This document shows, in pieces, positions 10,483-23,750 of a stretch of DNA of 64,000 bases; positions within the stretch are counted from its first letter, which is position 1; each line of letters opens with the position of its first letter. Location: the NCBI GenBank assembly GCA_024305405.1, contig JAKNDB010000068.1:9099501-9163500 (forward strand). The letters are read 5' to 3'. Made by a program: the position numbers and the translations under genes. This DNA is from Dirofilaria immitis (taxonomy: Eukaryota > Nematoda > Chromadorea > Rhabditida > Onchocercidae). Under the pieces are notes generated by a model. It was not told the origin of the DNA. It made no database searches and was given only the letters and a program-made list of their open reading frames with translations.

Positions 10483-13400
10483 GTATACATTATTTCTTTT
10501 TGATTGTTTTATTTCCTAGAACAAAGGGACTCAAAAATTCATTCCACAATTCTCAATTAATTGCTTATAAATATTTTATGGAATTATCGAAGATGCTCTT
10601 TACTCATTTACACTTTGAGGTTGAATTTTAGAAAAATAGTCATTAATTTCTTCAAGATGCTACTGAAACGATATCAGAATGTGCATAATCCATCAGAACC
10701 AGTGATTTCACCGAGAATGGAAACAGTAGATGATATCATTGCACCATATATTGTTGAATCCACTGGAGCGCAAGTTACCCTAACTACTGCTATAAGTCTT
10801 GTAAACAGGTTCCGTTCTTTTAATTTTTTATAAATTTTTTGGTACCACTGTGGTCGAAGTAGTTTTTAAAAGTTTTTTTAAAAAGTTGTATTTTGAATTT
10901 CATAAAATTCAACAAACATACTTATTTCAGATTGTAATTTTTCTTTAATTCTCATTTAAAATGTTTTGTTTACAGATATTGCGCCAAACTTCCTAGCGAT
11001 ATATTTACTCGTTTGGTTCCACAAAATACAATTGTGCCAGAAACCGTAAATAAGTTTACTAAAATTTATTTATGATGATTTGAAATTGAGTAGCAATGAC
11101 TAAACTTTGTCATGCAATTTGCAATAAAATTATTTTCATCTACAAACAACTAGAATGAGAAGTAGAGGAATCTGAATACATATGATAGCATTGATCTAAT
11201 CTCGTTGCGATGATGGGATCATCTTTGAGTAATAACTTCATTTTGCCCTTGCACAATTATTTATCAATGTCTTGAAGCGACTTAGCGATAATATTTAGGT
11301 AGGTGATCGAGTGATGTACCGAGCAGAATTATTGTTACCTATCAATTCGCCGATCAAAGAAATCATTAAATTGAAAAACCGTTAGAAAGCAAGAAGCTTG
11401 CACAAATGGCGGTTGCTCTGGAAGTAAGTTGGAGTTTGAACATTCAACATTTCTCATTTCATCTTACATTTTTTATTTTTGTTTTCGAATTATTTTGTAA
11501 GTAAATAACTATGTTTAGGCAAATTAATTTTTGTTTTTTATTGAAATGAAGAAACTAATTTGTATACTCAGATTAAACTTATTATTTTGCATGAGAAAAA
11601 CTTGTCATATCATTTAATTTATGGGAAATTTATACCAGAGACGTCGCTGGATTGAATATATAAACTATCTTGAACACGCGTTTAGGATATTTGTTGTTTA
11701 CTAATTGCTCTTTCATGCCTTTTTTGTTTCGCACATATGTCAAAGCAGCGTTTATTTGGCAATTATACAATCGAGATTATTTTATTGCATATAGAAAAAT
11801 GCATTAATTTTTATTATTTTTTCTTCTGAAGAAAGTTCTAGGCATGCAAAAGATTGCATAAACGAAAAGAACTGAATGACTATTTACTTCCGGTTGGTAA
11901 AGATACCATTATGCTAACAGCTCTTGATGAAGATCCGGATGAATTTATCCCAAATATGAATTATAAAGTTGGATCAGCTCGAAGAAGACAATTATACGAC
12001 AAGAGAGTGAGTAATTTCAAATGTAATTTTGCTTCTTGCTGTCTTGTCATTTTTCTAATTGAGGAAAAAGTTAAGAATGCTAACGTTGAATTGTTGGATT
12101 GATTTCAAATATTGCTGGAGTACCACTACAACATAACACCAAGTATGCATATCTATGTACTGCTTATTTATCTCAAATGGTTGTCCTTTAATTCAGTGAG
12201 ATGATAGTCATTCGAAAGAAGATGTCTTGAAAATCAATTTTTATTTTTTATTCCTTTATATGTATTATGTGCATTTGTCTTAATTCCTTGTGGGAAATTT
12301 TATTTCGTTTCAACTTCTTTAGATGGCAAAAGCATTGCATAATGCAATTCCACGTGTTGGTGAAGAATGCTACATCTATGTTATGGAAATGGATCTTATC
12401 AAAGCAGTTACCGGTGCTGCAAATCCAAAAAATCGCCGAATTATAAACCCATTGGATACCGAATTTTGCTTTGGATTCCTTTCCAATAAAAAATACCGAA
12501 AGTAGGACTAGGTTTATATTGTTTAATTGTTATTTCTTTTTATTGTGATCTTTTATCACTATTTTTATCTGTTTTATCCAATTTTTAATCACTATTTTTA
12601 CTTGTTTTATCCATCTGTTAATCTGGATTTAATGAAATTGGAAGGTAATTGTTGTAAGAATTTTTATTTATAATTAGAACTTCTTAATAACAAAAAGGAA
12701 TTAATTCTATGACGGCGGAATCATGCTTTTACTGAAATATATTAAATTTTTTAAAATATCCAAAGCAGTTAAGAAGTAAAAGTTATGCTTTGAAGTATGC
12801 TTCAACATTTTCATTTGTGTTTCAAAACTTATTTTATTCCAGACTTCACATTCTTTTTAGGTGCCATCATTTCCGTTATTTCTGCGTCAAGGTCGTATGC
12901 AAGCAAATATTTTTCTCGTCAAATCGCGTCTTCTCGTTGACGCACAGATGTTGGAACTCTTAAAGGCATTTCATCATTATTTGTTCGATAATGTTCTCCG
13001 ATTGGTAAAAGGGGCTAGTTTTTGTCCCTGATAAGGCGCCAGTCAATGTTTTGATAGTCCCACTTCGACGTGGTAAAGCCATTTTTTTATTTAGATCTTA
13101 ACTATATCTATATTCACTGCTTTATATGTAGATATTCTTTTATCAGTAGCAGCACAGCAGAAAGAAAAATAATTTCGCCGATAAATACTTAGGAAATGAT
13201 TAAGCAGATTCATCAATACATAAGAAATATGAGATGCAAACATGACTAGATGCTTGTTTTTTTCTTCTGTGATGTGAATTGTGGTCAAAGATTATCGAGA
13301 TAAAGAATTTCTCTTGGATTATTGGATATCGTATCAAAAAATAGTAAATCAAAAAGTGAGTTGATTATTTCATATTGTTAGGCTTCAGAGCGAAATACTG

Positions 13401-16400
13401 ATACTAGTGAAGTGGATTTCAAGTTGGATTACGCATATGTACGAAATGTTGTTTCATCGATTGACGAATTGCCACGAGTTCCAACAGAAGTTGAAAGATT
13501 GGCTTTCAAGTTTGACGCAGCTAAGTTTCAAGATGCTGTTGTCATGCCATGGTATCGGGACCGAGATCATCCATCGTTTTACTATGTTGCTGAGGTAAGG
13601 GTTGGGTTTTACAATTCTGAGGACTTGATATTGATGCACCATGCTAATCTCAGTCATATCATTAAATAAATTCTTTTTACATGTTAAATTTAGTTCGAAT
13701 TTTTGATTGTTCTGCAAGCAAAATAGAAGTCTGTATTTCTGAGAAATTATTTTTCTTCTGACTTTTGAAATTTTCAGATAATTGATGCTAAACCATCGTC
13801 CAAATTCCCGGATGACAAGTTTGCAACATTTAATGACTATTTCATCCAGAAATATGATATCATTATTTATGATCAAGAACAGCCGCTTCTCGATGTTGAT
13901 TATACTTCAAGGTATCTTTACTGCTTGCAATAAGACTATAGTCGAGATCGACATTTCTTACTGTCAAGAAATAGGAGACGGTTAAAAAAATCGGAAGAGA
14001 ATTCAAATAAGAATCTAAAATAATCTTTTTAAAAACGAAATTAAGAAATTCAGTTAAATATTTGCTGTTTTTCTGAATAATTATCTGTTAAAAGTAAAGA
14101 TCAGGCTCCTGATGTTGCCGAGTTTTACTTCATTATAAGTGAATCTTTACAGTCGTTTAAATCTTTTAATGCCACGACATTGGTCGCGTTCAAGAAGTCG
14201 TATTGCCGATGAAAGGGCTCAGAAAATAGTGGAATATCGCAGGGACAAATTTTGGTACCTGAACTTGTTGATGTGCATCCAATTGCTGCCTCTTTATGGA
14301 ATGTTATTGCAGCCCTTCCAACGCTACTTTATCGGTATGCATATCTTCTGTTTTCATTATAGGAGAAGTGTTCTGTAAGTATGAGATTGATTTTATTCGG
14401 ACATTTGTTTCAGATAAATGTACTGATTTTAATAATAATTTCAGGATCAATAGTTTATTATTGGCAGATGAGTTACGTGAGTTGGTGATGCGTGAAGCGT
14501 TATGTAATCCTAATTATAAAACTTCTGATGACATATGTTGGACACCTTTGGATTATCCAACACCTATGGATGATTTAGAGATGAAACCAGTGCAGAGGAT
14601 TTGTGATCTAAGAAAAAGCAGTATTTTCTGTTTTATTTTTATACATTTTGATATGATTATAAGAAATATAGTGAAAATTGCAGAAAATATCGGATAATGG
14701 CTAATCATTCATTTCTTCTTTCATTTTTTCGTTGACATACTTTGCTATCACAAAATATCATATGTTGTTTATCATTTGTATTCAACAACTATTTGATCAT
14801 CTCAAATATATATTTTCTTAAAATTTTATTTTTTGTAGTGCGGAACAAAAAGTCAGGTTAATAAAGATGTAGAAGCGAAAGATCCTGACACTGGGATGGT
14901 AACGTTTGCTTATTCTTATTTTGCTTCCTTTTAAATTTATTGGTTTGTATTTTACATATCTGTCAGTTAGCTACTGTTAATAATTAAGTTTAATAAGTAA
15001 AAACTCTTATTTCATTTTTGGCACACATAAAATATATCCTTTTACAGCTAATGATAAATAACATGAAAAGCTGGAGAAGTATAGCCGAAATCATTCAGAT
15101 ATTCATATATACTATTTTTAGTTACATCCATCGATTTTTACCTAATTCTTATTTACATCTTTCCGTTTTTAGCTAATTCTTATTATTTATATAAACAGAA
15201 ATATGTTTTGCGTAATAGGGACTTTATTTATATTTTTAAAGAATTTCAAAAGACTTGTGGAATTAGAATTCACATACCTGCGATTTCTTCTGATTATTGC
15301 AATTTGCATGCAAAGTTCGTTTTTATTTATAGTCATAATCAATGTCGAGAATTTTTCCACATCTTTTTTAGGTTGATTTCGAGATCGGTGTTTGGGATCC
15401 TGAACTTGCGAAGGGTTTAGAAGATTTCTGTTTAACTAAAGCAAGATGTAATGAAGTTAAAGGATTCGATGATGTTGATGTAAGTTAACTAGGACTTTAT
15501 TTGAAAAAGGAAAAAATTCTTTTTCTTAGTTGGATTATTTTGAAGTAAAATGAAATTTAATTCTAGAACGGATTTTTTCATTTCAAAATCCGAAATTTAT
15601 ATGCTAATAGCGTAATATTTTTTTATGCGGAATTTAGAATGCATTAATTCAACGATATTGCTCCATAATTTTTGCAGTGATTCATTTCAAGTTTATGAAA
15701 CAGTTCCCGTTTGCAAATATTTGCGCACTATCGCAAAAATTAGATAGCTTCAGTTCAATTTCAATCATCTTTGTTTTGCAGAATACTTATCTGTTAAATA
15801 CTGATTTAATATTAGACCAAAGCAATTGTCTTAGAAATACTGATCTCCTTTCAGGGAGATGCATTAGGCCTTATAATGAATGGTTCTGCTCTACGACAGC
15901 ATGGCGATATGTCAGATGATGACGATGAAGATGCCGTTGTGTTATTCGATTTCATAAATAGTGTACATGAACGTCTTGGAAGTAGATTTTTGAATTTTAA
16001 CTGCAAACATCTTTTTTGATATGATGAGAAAATATTTGAGCAGAATAGCTATCTGAATTTTCAAATTTAAATCTAACAGTGCTTGGACTGTATGAGACAA
16101 AAAAAAGTTTTCTTGGAGTGCAGATATAGTTATGGAACTGTTAAATATATAGTTCTTTCAAGCAAATTCGAATGCCTTTTCATATCATTCATTTCTTCAA
16201 TCTAATCCTAATACTTTATTTCAAATTATTCCTAAATACATGAAATGTTATAGAAGAAAGTGGCGATATATTTGCACCACGGAAAAATATCACATCATCT
16301 GGCTGGGACGATTTGGTTGTAATAGAAGAATCAGCACCCAATGGAATTAATATGCCTTTGGTTTAAAATTTTTTTCAGTTATTAAAAAATGCTTTTAAGT

Positions 16401-19400
16401 AATTGGTCATATGTAAGACATTCATTGCAGCAAAGGTTGACAGGAAGAATAAAAAGAAATTTTAGATAACAAAGTGAGAAACTGTAAAAAGTAGAAATAA
16501 TTAAAAACATTTTATTATCAAGGAATTAGTGTTATCTGAAACTGAAGCTGAAGCGGAAATGATGAACCTGGTAATTCTGAGGATTTCAAATGATTTTGTC
16601 TTACGAATAAATTAATAACTTCAATGTAAAAAGGTGTTTTCTTTAATATAAGTTTTAATCCATTGAAATTACATGCGAACGAACAGTTTTACATGATGTA
16701 CATTGAAAGCTGAAGTAAGAACCACCCATACTTTTTTTCAGTCCGTGAATAGTGGAGATTCTCAGATCGATAGTCGAGGCTTAATGGCCGATTTGTCGCG
16801 GATGAGTTGGCTTCTGAACATCGCTACATTACCGTTGGCATCATTAGATACGATGAACCAAACTAATCTTGATGTAAGAAAGGAAACCATAAAATGTGAC
16901 AGGAAGCAAAATCCTTCGGTTGCTAGAAAGGTTTAAAAATTTATTGATTTGTGCAGCGAAATCAAGCTAAAGTTAATGCATGTTTTTCCTCACCTTAACA
17001 GTGATAAAAACATTTTCAATTAAGAAAAGTTTTTGCAGAAACATTGCTGTATGTTTATTTGTTTTCTTTTATGTTTAATAGAGAATTGAAATAAAAATAA
17101 AGACTTAGATTTTGAACTGAGCAGAATGTTTTGCAGATTCATTTCACTCAGGAAAATTTTTATTCTTTTTATTCTTATTAATACCTTATAAACTGTTTTA
17201 ATTTTAGCCTGCGCAATTATATCTCGATTCGTTAGAAAGATTGGAAGATTCAGATCGGATATCATCAAAATCAAATCGTCAAGAAGAATGTATTGATTTA
17301 ATCGAGTTTTGTGATGACATGGACAAAATCTTTTCTAATGGTAATTTTTATAGCTTATCAAAAATAATTTCTGTAGAAATAATCATATTGCAAAGTGAAC
17401 AAGTGTTGGAGCTTAAAGTAAAAAAATTCACAAAACTTTATGAATTTTTTCTGGAATAATTTGCGTCGATACAAATTAGCAAGTGTTGTTTTCATGATCC
17501 CAGTATATTAAATAAGAAGTAAAATAGTACAAGAAAAATGAAGAGAAAATAATAGGATGCGTAATATTACATTTTCTGAATTATTCAACTTATAGTTTGT
17601 TTTTAAACGCTATGTCATAGAATAATTTTATTTATTTTAAAATATCTTTGGTCATCATGCTTTCAGAATATAATGAGACACTGCCATTTGATTTAAACTA
17701 TTTCAAAGGATGTTTATTGGATACTGATGTTGAACTAGATACTAAAGTGCTGTCACCTAAGAAAATATTGCATCAGAATGGGAAACTGATGGTAAATTTT
17801 GAGAAATTTTTAATCGCAAGGAAATGAAAAAAAAGAAAAAACTGACTTTTTCCTTATACGATATATAAATTGAGATTGCTCAATTGCTATAAAATTATAC
17901 AGGAATGCAGTCTTTATTATTAATGTTTTATGCAATTTTTACTGATTTATCTTATTTTTGATTTTTTTAAAATGTACTTAATGCTTTCAGAATGAACAAA
18001 TGGTAAGATCATCAAGCGATTTAGAATTATTTTTGCAAATGTCATACGACAGTGATAATACAAAGTTGGATTGTTCAACAGTCGATGTGAACGCAGTTGA
18101 TAGAAAGGTACTTCGAAATATGTTTCAGAAAATCAATTGATTTCAATTATTCTACAATATCAGACTAAACTTAAATGCTGTGTCTCAAAAATTGCGAATT
18201 AAAAATACTTGTGACTTTGCTTCAGTGTTATGATCCATTTCTGTTTATTCACAGAGCGTCTTGCAGTGTCTTACTGGTAGAAAAATCTAAATTCAGGCAT
18301 TTTTTTACTTGTCTTTTGATGACTGGTAAAGTTTAAAATCACAATATTTTAGAGGAAACAAATTCTCGGCGCAGTAGATAATCATTTTGACCTTTCAAAT
18401 AGTTTCCTTTTCTCTCAAAAATGGGAAGCAAGAATGCCTTGGGAATTACACAGAAATGCCTTCCAAAGAGAAGAGAAAGTGGTACACTGTCTAGCGTGTA
18501 TCTGATTTCACTTTAAATTATGCTTAGCGATAGCACAAACATCCTTTTGCATAAGCTTGGATTAATTCTAACGAAGAGAATGATCATTGTTAATTTTTAA
18601 AATAGTATAAAAATAAAAGGAAGTAACCTTGCTGCTATTCATTACTAGTTTAATTTATTTGTTGCAATTATTCTATTAAATATCGAAAAATTGAAACCAA
18701 TTTTTTCAGCACGAAATAAGTGCTCCAGTTCTCGACTGGATAACATTTTCATTCGAGGAAGATACTTTTAATGATCATCCTGATGGTGTCTCCCCATGCA
18801 CTTTACTACAGGTATATAATTTAAGTAAGGGAGAATATATAAATATAGACCGGTTATTAATGGAATTTCGTGTAATGGTCGGTTAAAAATATTTCAAAGA
18901 ACGATAACTAATAGATCTTAAGAAACTATTGAAGTTTTTTTGTTGCTGAGTGGAAGAACAATTAATAAACTAAGAAACAATTTTGGTGATTCTGATAAAA
19001 TAAGTGTCATATATCTTAAAGTATCGACTGTCAAATTTATATTTTTATTTGACTTTTCATTCTCTGTGAAATTACTATCACAAGAAATGATTATTCTGTT
19101 ATTAAAACAAAATGATTTAACTATTTTAATCGTGACAAAATTTATTTCTCTCATCACTTCTTAAGTAATTTATAAATAACATTTTCAGGCTTTGACACTT
19201 TCCAATGCATCTGATGGTATCAACTTGGAGCGTCTCGAGACTGTTGGTGATTCATTTTTGAAATATGCCATAACTGATTACTTATTCCACATGAATCCCG
19301 AGCAACATGAAGGAAAGCTTAGCTTTGCGAGAAGTAAAGAGGTATTTACTAATTTTATTGATTTTCTCATCATTAATTTTTTCAACATTTATATTAGTAG

Positions 19401-22400
19401 TGTACATAATTTTTATTGCTGTTTTGATGGTAATTGATAAAGCCCTGGCTTTCAATTTAGGGAAAGTTTTTAAGTTCAAAGATAAAATGATTTTGTGCTC
19501 GATACAAACAATGAAGCTGGTGTTAAAAAAATAGCTACTCGATTGTCCTTGGTTGTATCTAATACCGATTGGACAAATATTACCAAAGAGATGGAACAGA
19601 AAGGCAGAAATTACGCATGTCCAAATCAATCATTAGCTGTTATAACATGTTACGATTAATCGCTACTTTTCTTACCTTTATAATTTCCTTAGTGATTGCT
19701 CGTGTACTATTTCAAAACTTCTATTTTTAGCTGTGTGCAAAATATTGAGCAAAATGATATTTTTCCCAAATTTTCAATTGGAAATAGTTACTTTAGTTTT
19801 AAAGTTAGAAATGTGTTCATAATGGAAAAAGTTACTGTTATGACTTACAAAGCGAAGAATTCTGCCGTCAAATATATGGAATACAAAGTACAAGTGTTGG
19901 AGTATCAACACTAGCTTTTGTCGATTTATCACTAAATGTTCCAGGGATTTTGAGAATTTTATACATGCTCTTTATTGATTTAGTACAAAAGAAATCTTCA
20001 ATGAGCTTTTTTGTTTGTTTTATAACTTAGTGTTTTCTAATTTAAAAGATATATTTAATTTTTTTATGATTTGAGATGTTTGAAAATTGTTTTCTTCACC
20101 CTATAGCAGTTTGTTTCTGCAGGTATCAAATTGCAATTTATATCGTTTGGGAAGAAAACATAATCTTCCTTCTTTGATTATCGGTTCAAAATTTGATCCA
20201 AACGATGGATGGTTACCTCCCTGGTGAGTTTTTCTGGTGTCTTCTTTTCATAATAAAAATACTCAAAGTTTATATTTTTACCCAATATATAAATTGAAAC
20301 TTTTTAATTTTTACTGATTTTATATGTTCATCTTTATTTCTCTTGATTCCCGTTAATCGAATAATGGAATCCACTTTTTTTTGTATTTGTAGTGACAGAA
20401 TCGTATCGATTTTTTCTTCCATCCGTGATTACGAATTCTTTTTCCTTTTTCCATCCAGTCATCTATTTCTTCTGCTCCTTTGATTCTTTTGCAAAGTTTT
20501 ACTTTTTGAAACAAAAAATTTGTTGAGATTCAGTTATGCGCCAACGTCAGACTTCAAAGCACCAAATATACTAGATGCAGAAGAACGTGACAAGTTTATC
20601 GAAAATGTCCTCGAAGGGAAAGCAGTCGAAGGACAGGAACCGGTATTGTTTACTATTCCTTTTGTTCTGTAGTGCAAAGGCGAAGAGTGGCGATCACATT
20701 ATGGTCGTATTTTTGATTGTATCTTTTCTTTGTTTTTAAAGTAACCCAGTTTCTTGAATTTTTTTAGTTGAAAAACTCAAATCGTTACTTGTATATATCA
20801 AATTACACTAGCTGTGTGATGTGGTGTGTATACTTAATAATCTGAATTCTATTCGGGATTTAAATTTTAGATAAAAGTGCCAACAGGTTGGGATGAAGCT
20901 GATAGAAATAGTCAGATTCGACGAATTGCTGATGGTATTGAGATTATTGAATTCCCAAAAGTAAGCATTCGATACGTTGATTAAGTAGTTAACAATGTGT
21001 ACATATTTCTAATTAGAACTTTTATTAATTGTAATATGTATTCCGTAAAATCTGAGTACATTAGGTGTGTATTCTACTAAAAGAACATTAAAAGGAGATA
21101 TTGTTATTTCTTCTCTGGTAGCTACTGACGTTTTGCATTTTGGTGAGCAAATTTCTTCGCTTCATATATTTTATGTATCTTCGTTTACTATGTATAATCA
21201 ATCGTACTTCAGAACATGACAACAAGTTGGGATGGTGAAGAGATTACACCTTTGCCGTACAATCTGTTGACACAACAAAGTCTGGGTGATAAATCAATTG
21301 CTGATGCAGTAGAATCCTTGATTGGTGCCCATCTTCTGGAGTTAGGTCCTACAGCAACATTAAAATTCATGAAATGGTTAGGATTAAAGGTACTTACAGA
21401 GTCGGTACAAGTGGAACCTCCGCTGTTGCGATTTATTGATACACCTGAGCAGGTAATTTGCATGTTATCTTTTGGGCTGAGGATTCTAATAATTTACTTC
21501 ATTAATTGTATTCTTATTTTCTCAATGATTTGACTAAAGAGTCAACTTATGCTTTAGTCACTCCTTTGTTATGAAAGTTCGTTTTATTCCTTTATAGTTT
21601 ATATAATTGATCTTATAGATCTTTTGAGCAATAAATATTGTTCTAATATTTAGTAGTTCTTGGTTTTCATTTTTTTGCTGTTATGAGTATGCTTTTTTTC
21701 GGCCATTTCCAGAGATAATTATATTTGCGCAAGAAAAATATACATAGAAAAAATGAAATGAACACTTGTCATATAAGAGCAGCCGATTTAATTATTCATT
21801 TCTTTTATAAGCATTTATTTACTTTGTTAAATGTTATGTCCAGCCAGACAAATCGTTGAGAAAGTTGAATGATTTATGGATACAATTTCAATTTTCGAAA
21901 TTAGAAGATTGCATCGGCTATCGTTTTACTGATCGGGCATATCTGTTACAAGCATTTACGCACGCTTCATACTACAAAAACAGAATAACGGGCTGCTATC
22001 AGGTTTTTGCTAACTGATTAAATTGCAAAATTTTGTTTTAGTAGACGTTTCATTGCTGTTGTTGTAATTATTTTTTACTAAAATCTCCTTATGCATCGAT
22101 TGAAATAAGCTCTACTTTCATATTTCAGCAATTAAATTCTTATTTGAAGATTAGATAAACTGTTAAACTACTGAATATCGTCTATTGCAGCGTTTAGAAT
22201 TCCTTGGTGATGCTGTTCTGGATTATGTTATTACACGATTTCTCTTCCAACATTCTGCACATTACAGTCCAGGCGTCCTTACAGATCTTCGTTCTGCGCT
22301 TGTCAATAATACTATTTTTGCGTCATTGGCTGTCAAATATAACTTTCATAAGGTATTTTTGCTTCATCATTTATCTAAAAATTTTTTGCTTGCCTAAATT

Positions 22401-23750
22401 TTATTATGTGACTTCCAACATAGCGTCAAATTACTCTAGATTCTCGTATACAACATAAAAACATGTGAAGAATTTTTTACCGGGAAATATTATCTATTAA
22501 ATAGGTAAGATCAGCCCCAAGAGTTAGAGAAACTTGGTTTTTTTCCGATAGTTATCATTTAAGCATTTTATCGCGATGTGTCCAAGGCTGCACCATATGA
22601 TCGAGAAATTTGTTTGCCTCTGTGCAGAAAAAGAATCTTTCGGGTGCAAATTTCAATGATGAGGTATTTTTTCTTCAGCAACTCTGACAACAAATTTTGC
22701 TTTTAATCTTACTCTAATAGTCGATGAGCCTAATTTGAATGCAGTTACTTGCATATGTAACCAGCACATATAGTCAAAAGTTCATGCCACGTGCAAGATA
22801 GATAAATCGAGTTGAAGAAATGAAAATTCAATTAAATTTTTTTCAAGTTATAGATGTATATGGTGACGACCGAAGAAGAAATTGATGAAGGTGAAGAAGA
22901 GGATATCGAAGTTCCAAAAGCAATGGGTGATATTTTCGAGTCGGTGGCTGGAGCTATCTACTTGGTAATTTAAGCAGTTTAGGTTTTTTAGAATTTTTTC
23001 CACGAAAACAGGAAAAAAAGCTAGGATTACTTATTTTTGCAGTTATGATCCTTATAATTGAGAAAATTCTTATTTTTTTATGGAAATTATTGAATTTTAT
23101 TTTTATCTAATATAATTTATAATTTTGCAAATTTCAGGATAGTGGTCGAAGTTTAGATATTGTGTGGAGAGTATTTTATAACCTAATGAAGGAAACCATA
23201 AATGAATGCTGTAGTAATCCACCACGTTCACCGATTCGTGAACTACTTGAAATGGAACCTGAACGGGCTCGTTTCTCGTACGTTTCCTTTTCTTCTCTCC
23301 TAACAGTTTTTAAATTATTATTTTACAGTCTGATAAAAAATAGGCGTGGATAGATGTAAAAACATCGGAAGATCTGGAAGCTTCGAATCTAAAAGGATAA
23401 ATGGATAAATTTGGAGGAAGGAATGGGCAGAAATTGATTTAGATTCATTTTCTTGAGCAAGTTAGTTACACTTAAATTGTGCAGTACAAAAATATTGTGA
23501 CTAAATATCAGTTATGTTATTGGTTAATATTAGTTTTTTTCTGTTTGTCAAGACGTCATTCCATTATAGAAAACTGGAAAGAATACTGGAAACAGGGAAA
23601 GTACGTGTAACAGTTGATATCCAGGGCAAGTGTCGTTTCACTGGAATGGGTAGGAGTTACCGGATAGCCAAATGTACAGCAGCCAAACGAGCTCTGCGTT
23701 ATTTGCGGAGTTTGAAGAAAGAAAAAGAACGAGCGACTGGAAAGCAATAG
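5895..23750 (+). CDS. dcr-1: Dicer, RNase III-type dsRNA endonuclease
   Basis: Dicer cuts long dsRNA and pre-miRNA hairpins into small RNAs for RNAi and miRNA pathways. I trace about 44 exons summing to about 5.9 kb, or some 1,950 residues, close to the length of C. elegans DCR-1. The start [19 protein letters not shown] at 5895 matches the short Dicer N terminus. The order is DExD/H helicase (5895-10482), dimerisation/DUF283 region (10657-11045), platform (11299-13355), PAZ (13382-14334), a variable acidic linker (14446-18478), RNase IIIa (18710-21452), RNase IIIb (21844-22964) and a dsRBD ending [10 protein letters not shown] at 23750. Catalytic motifs of both RNase III domains are present. 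The frame breaks by single bases in at least seven exons, for example at the T runs near 6442 and 9012 and the A runs near 11374, 12488 and 22628. Two acceptors lack AG (before 7010 and before about 13277). These breaks look like sequence errors because the protein is well conserved around them. Confidence 0.95.
7272..7326. repeat. Short tandem duplication in a dcr-1 intron
   Basis: A unit of about 23 bases containing TTTATTTTGGTAAATAAGG occurs twice back to back. No coding role. Confidence 0.7.
10657..13355 (+). other. dcr-1: dcr-1 DUF283 and platform region
   Basis: Exons: 10657-10808, 10976-11045, 11299-11423, 11842-12006, 12323-12501, 12861 to about 13073, and about 13277-13355. The first two give [12 protein letters not shown] joined to [16 protein letters not shown], the Dicer dimerisation (DUF283) fold. 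Later exons read [29 protein letters not shown] and [20 protein letters not shown], matching the platform segment before PAZ. Frame breaks lie at the A run 11374-11378, the A run 12488-12493 and near 13012-13027; restoring one base in each gives a continuous Dicer match. The last exon ([12 protein letters not shown]) has no visible AG acceptor and a TGA just upstream in frame. Confidence 0.8.
13382..14334 (+). other. dcr-1: dcr-1 PAZ domain exons
   Basis: Exons: 13382-13594, 13778-13911 and 14153-14334. They read [20 protein letters not shown], then [19 protein letters not shown] and, across the intron, [16 protein letters not shown]. This is the PAZ fold that holds the 3' end of dsRNA. The third exon shifts frame within GACAAATTTTGG at about 14245-14256: one added A restores [20 protein letters not shown], which is strongly Dicer-like. 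Confidence 0.85.
14446..18478 (+). other. dcr-1: dcr-1 linker between PAZ and RNase IIIa
   Basis: Exons: 14446 to about 14605, 14839-14898, 15372-15479, 15855 to about 15960, 16254-16360, 16523-16570, 16742-16873, 17208-17340, 17667-17791, 17991-18107 and 18353-18478. The sequence is poorly conserved, acidic and serine-rich (for example [17 protein letters not shown] and [17 protein letters not shown]), as in other animal Dicers. The start [16 protein letters not shown] is the conserved helix after PAZ. Exon ends near 14605 and 15960 are uncertain. Confidence 0.7.
18710..22964 (+). other. dcr-1: dcr-1 RNase IIIa and IIIb catalytic domains
   Basis: RNase IIIa exons: 18710-18811, 19189-19341, 20123-20223, 20534-20642, 20871-20960 and 21213-21452. 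They contain the signature [20 protein letters not shown] and the second acidic set in [18 protein letters not shown]. RNase IIIb exons: 21844-22002, 22191-22352, 22564-22663 and 22854-22964. They contain [19 protein letters not shown] and [14 protein letters not shown]. The Glu and Asp residues of both metal sites are present, so the protein should cut both strands. One extra A in the run at 22628-22632 breaks the frame between KFVCLCAE and [10 protein letters not shown]. Confidence 0.92.
23138..23750 (+). other. dcr-1: dcr-1 last two exons, end of RNase IIIb and dsRNA-binding domain
   Basis: Exons 23138-23277 ([17 protein letters not shown]) and 23570-23750. The latter has [20 protein letters not shown] followed by [15 protein letters not shown], the typical C-terminal dsRBD with its lysine-rich second helix. 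The stop is TAG at 23748-23750. An AT-rich stretch with possible poly(A) signals follows within 70 bases. Confidence 0.9.

Noticed and set aside
13454..13876. 140-codon minus-strand frame across the Dicer PAZ exons
   Set aside because: Antisense shadow. The plus strand carries the clear PAZ sequence with proper splice sites.
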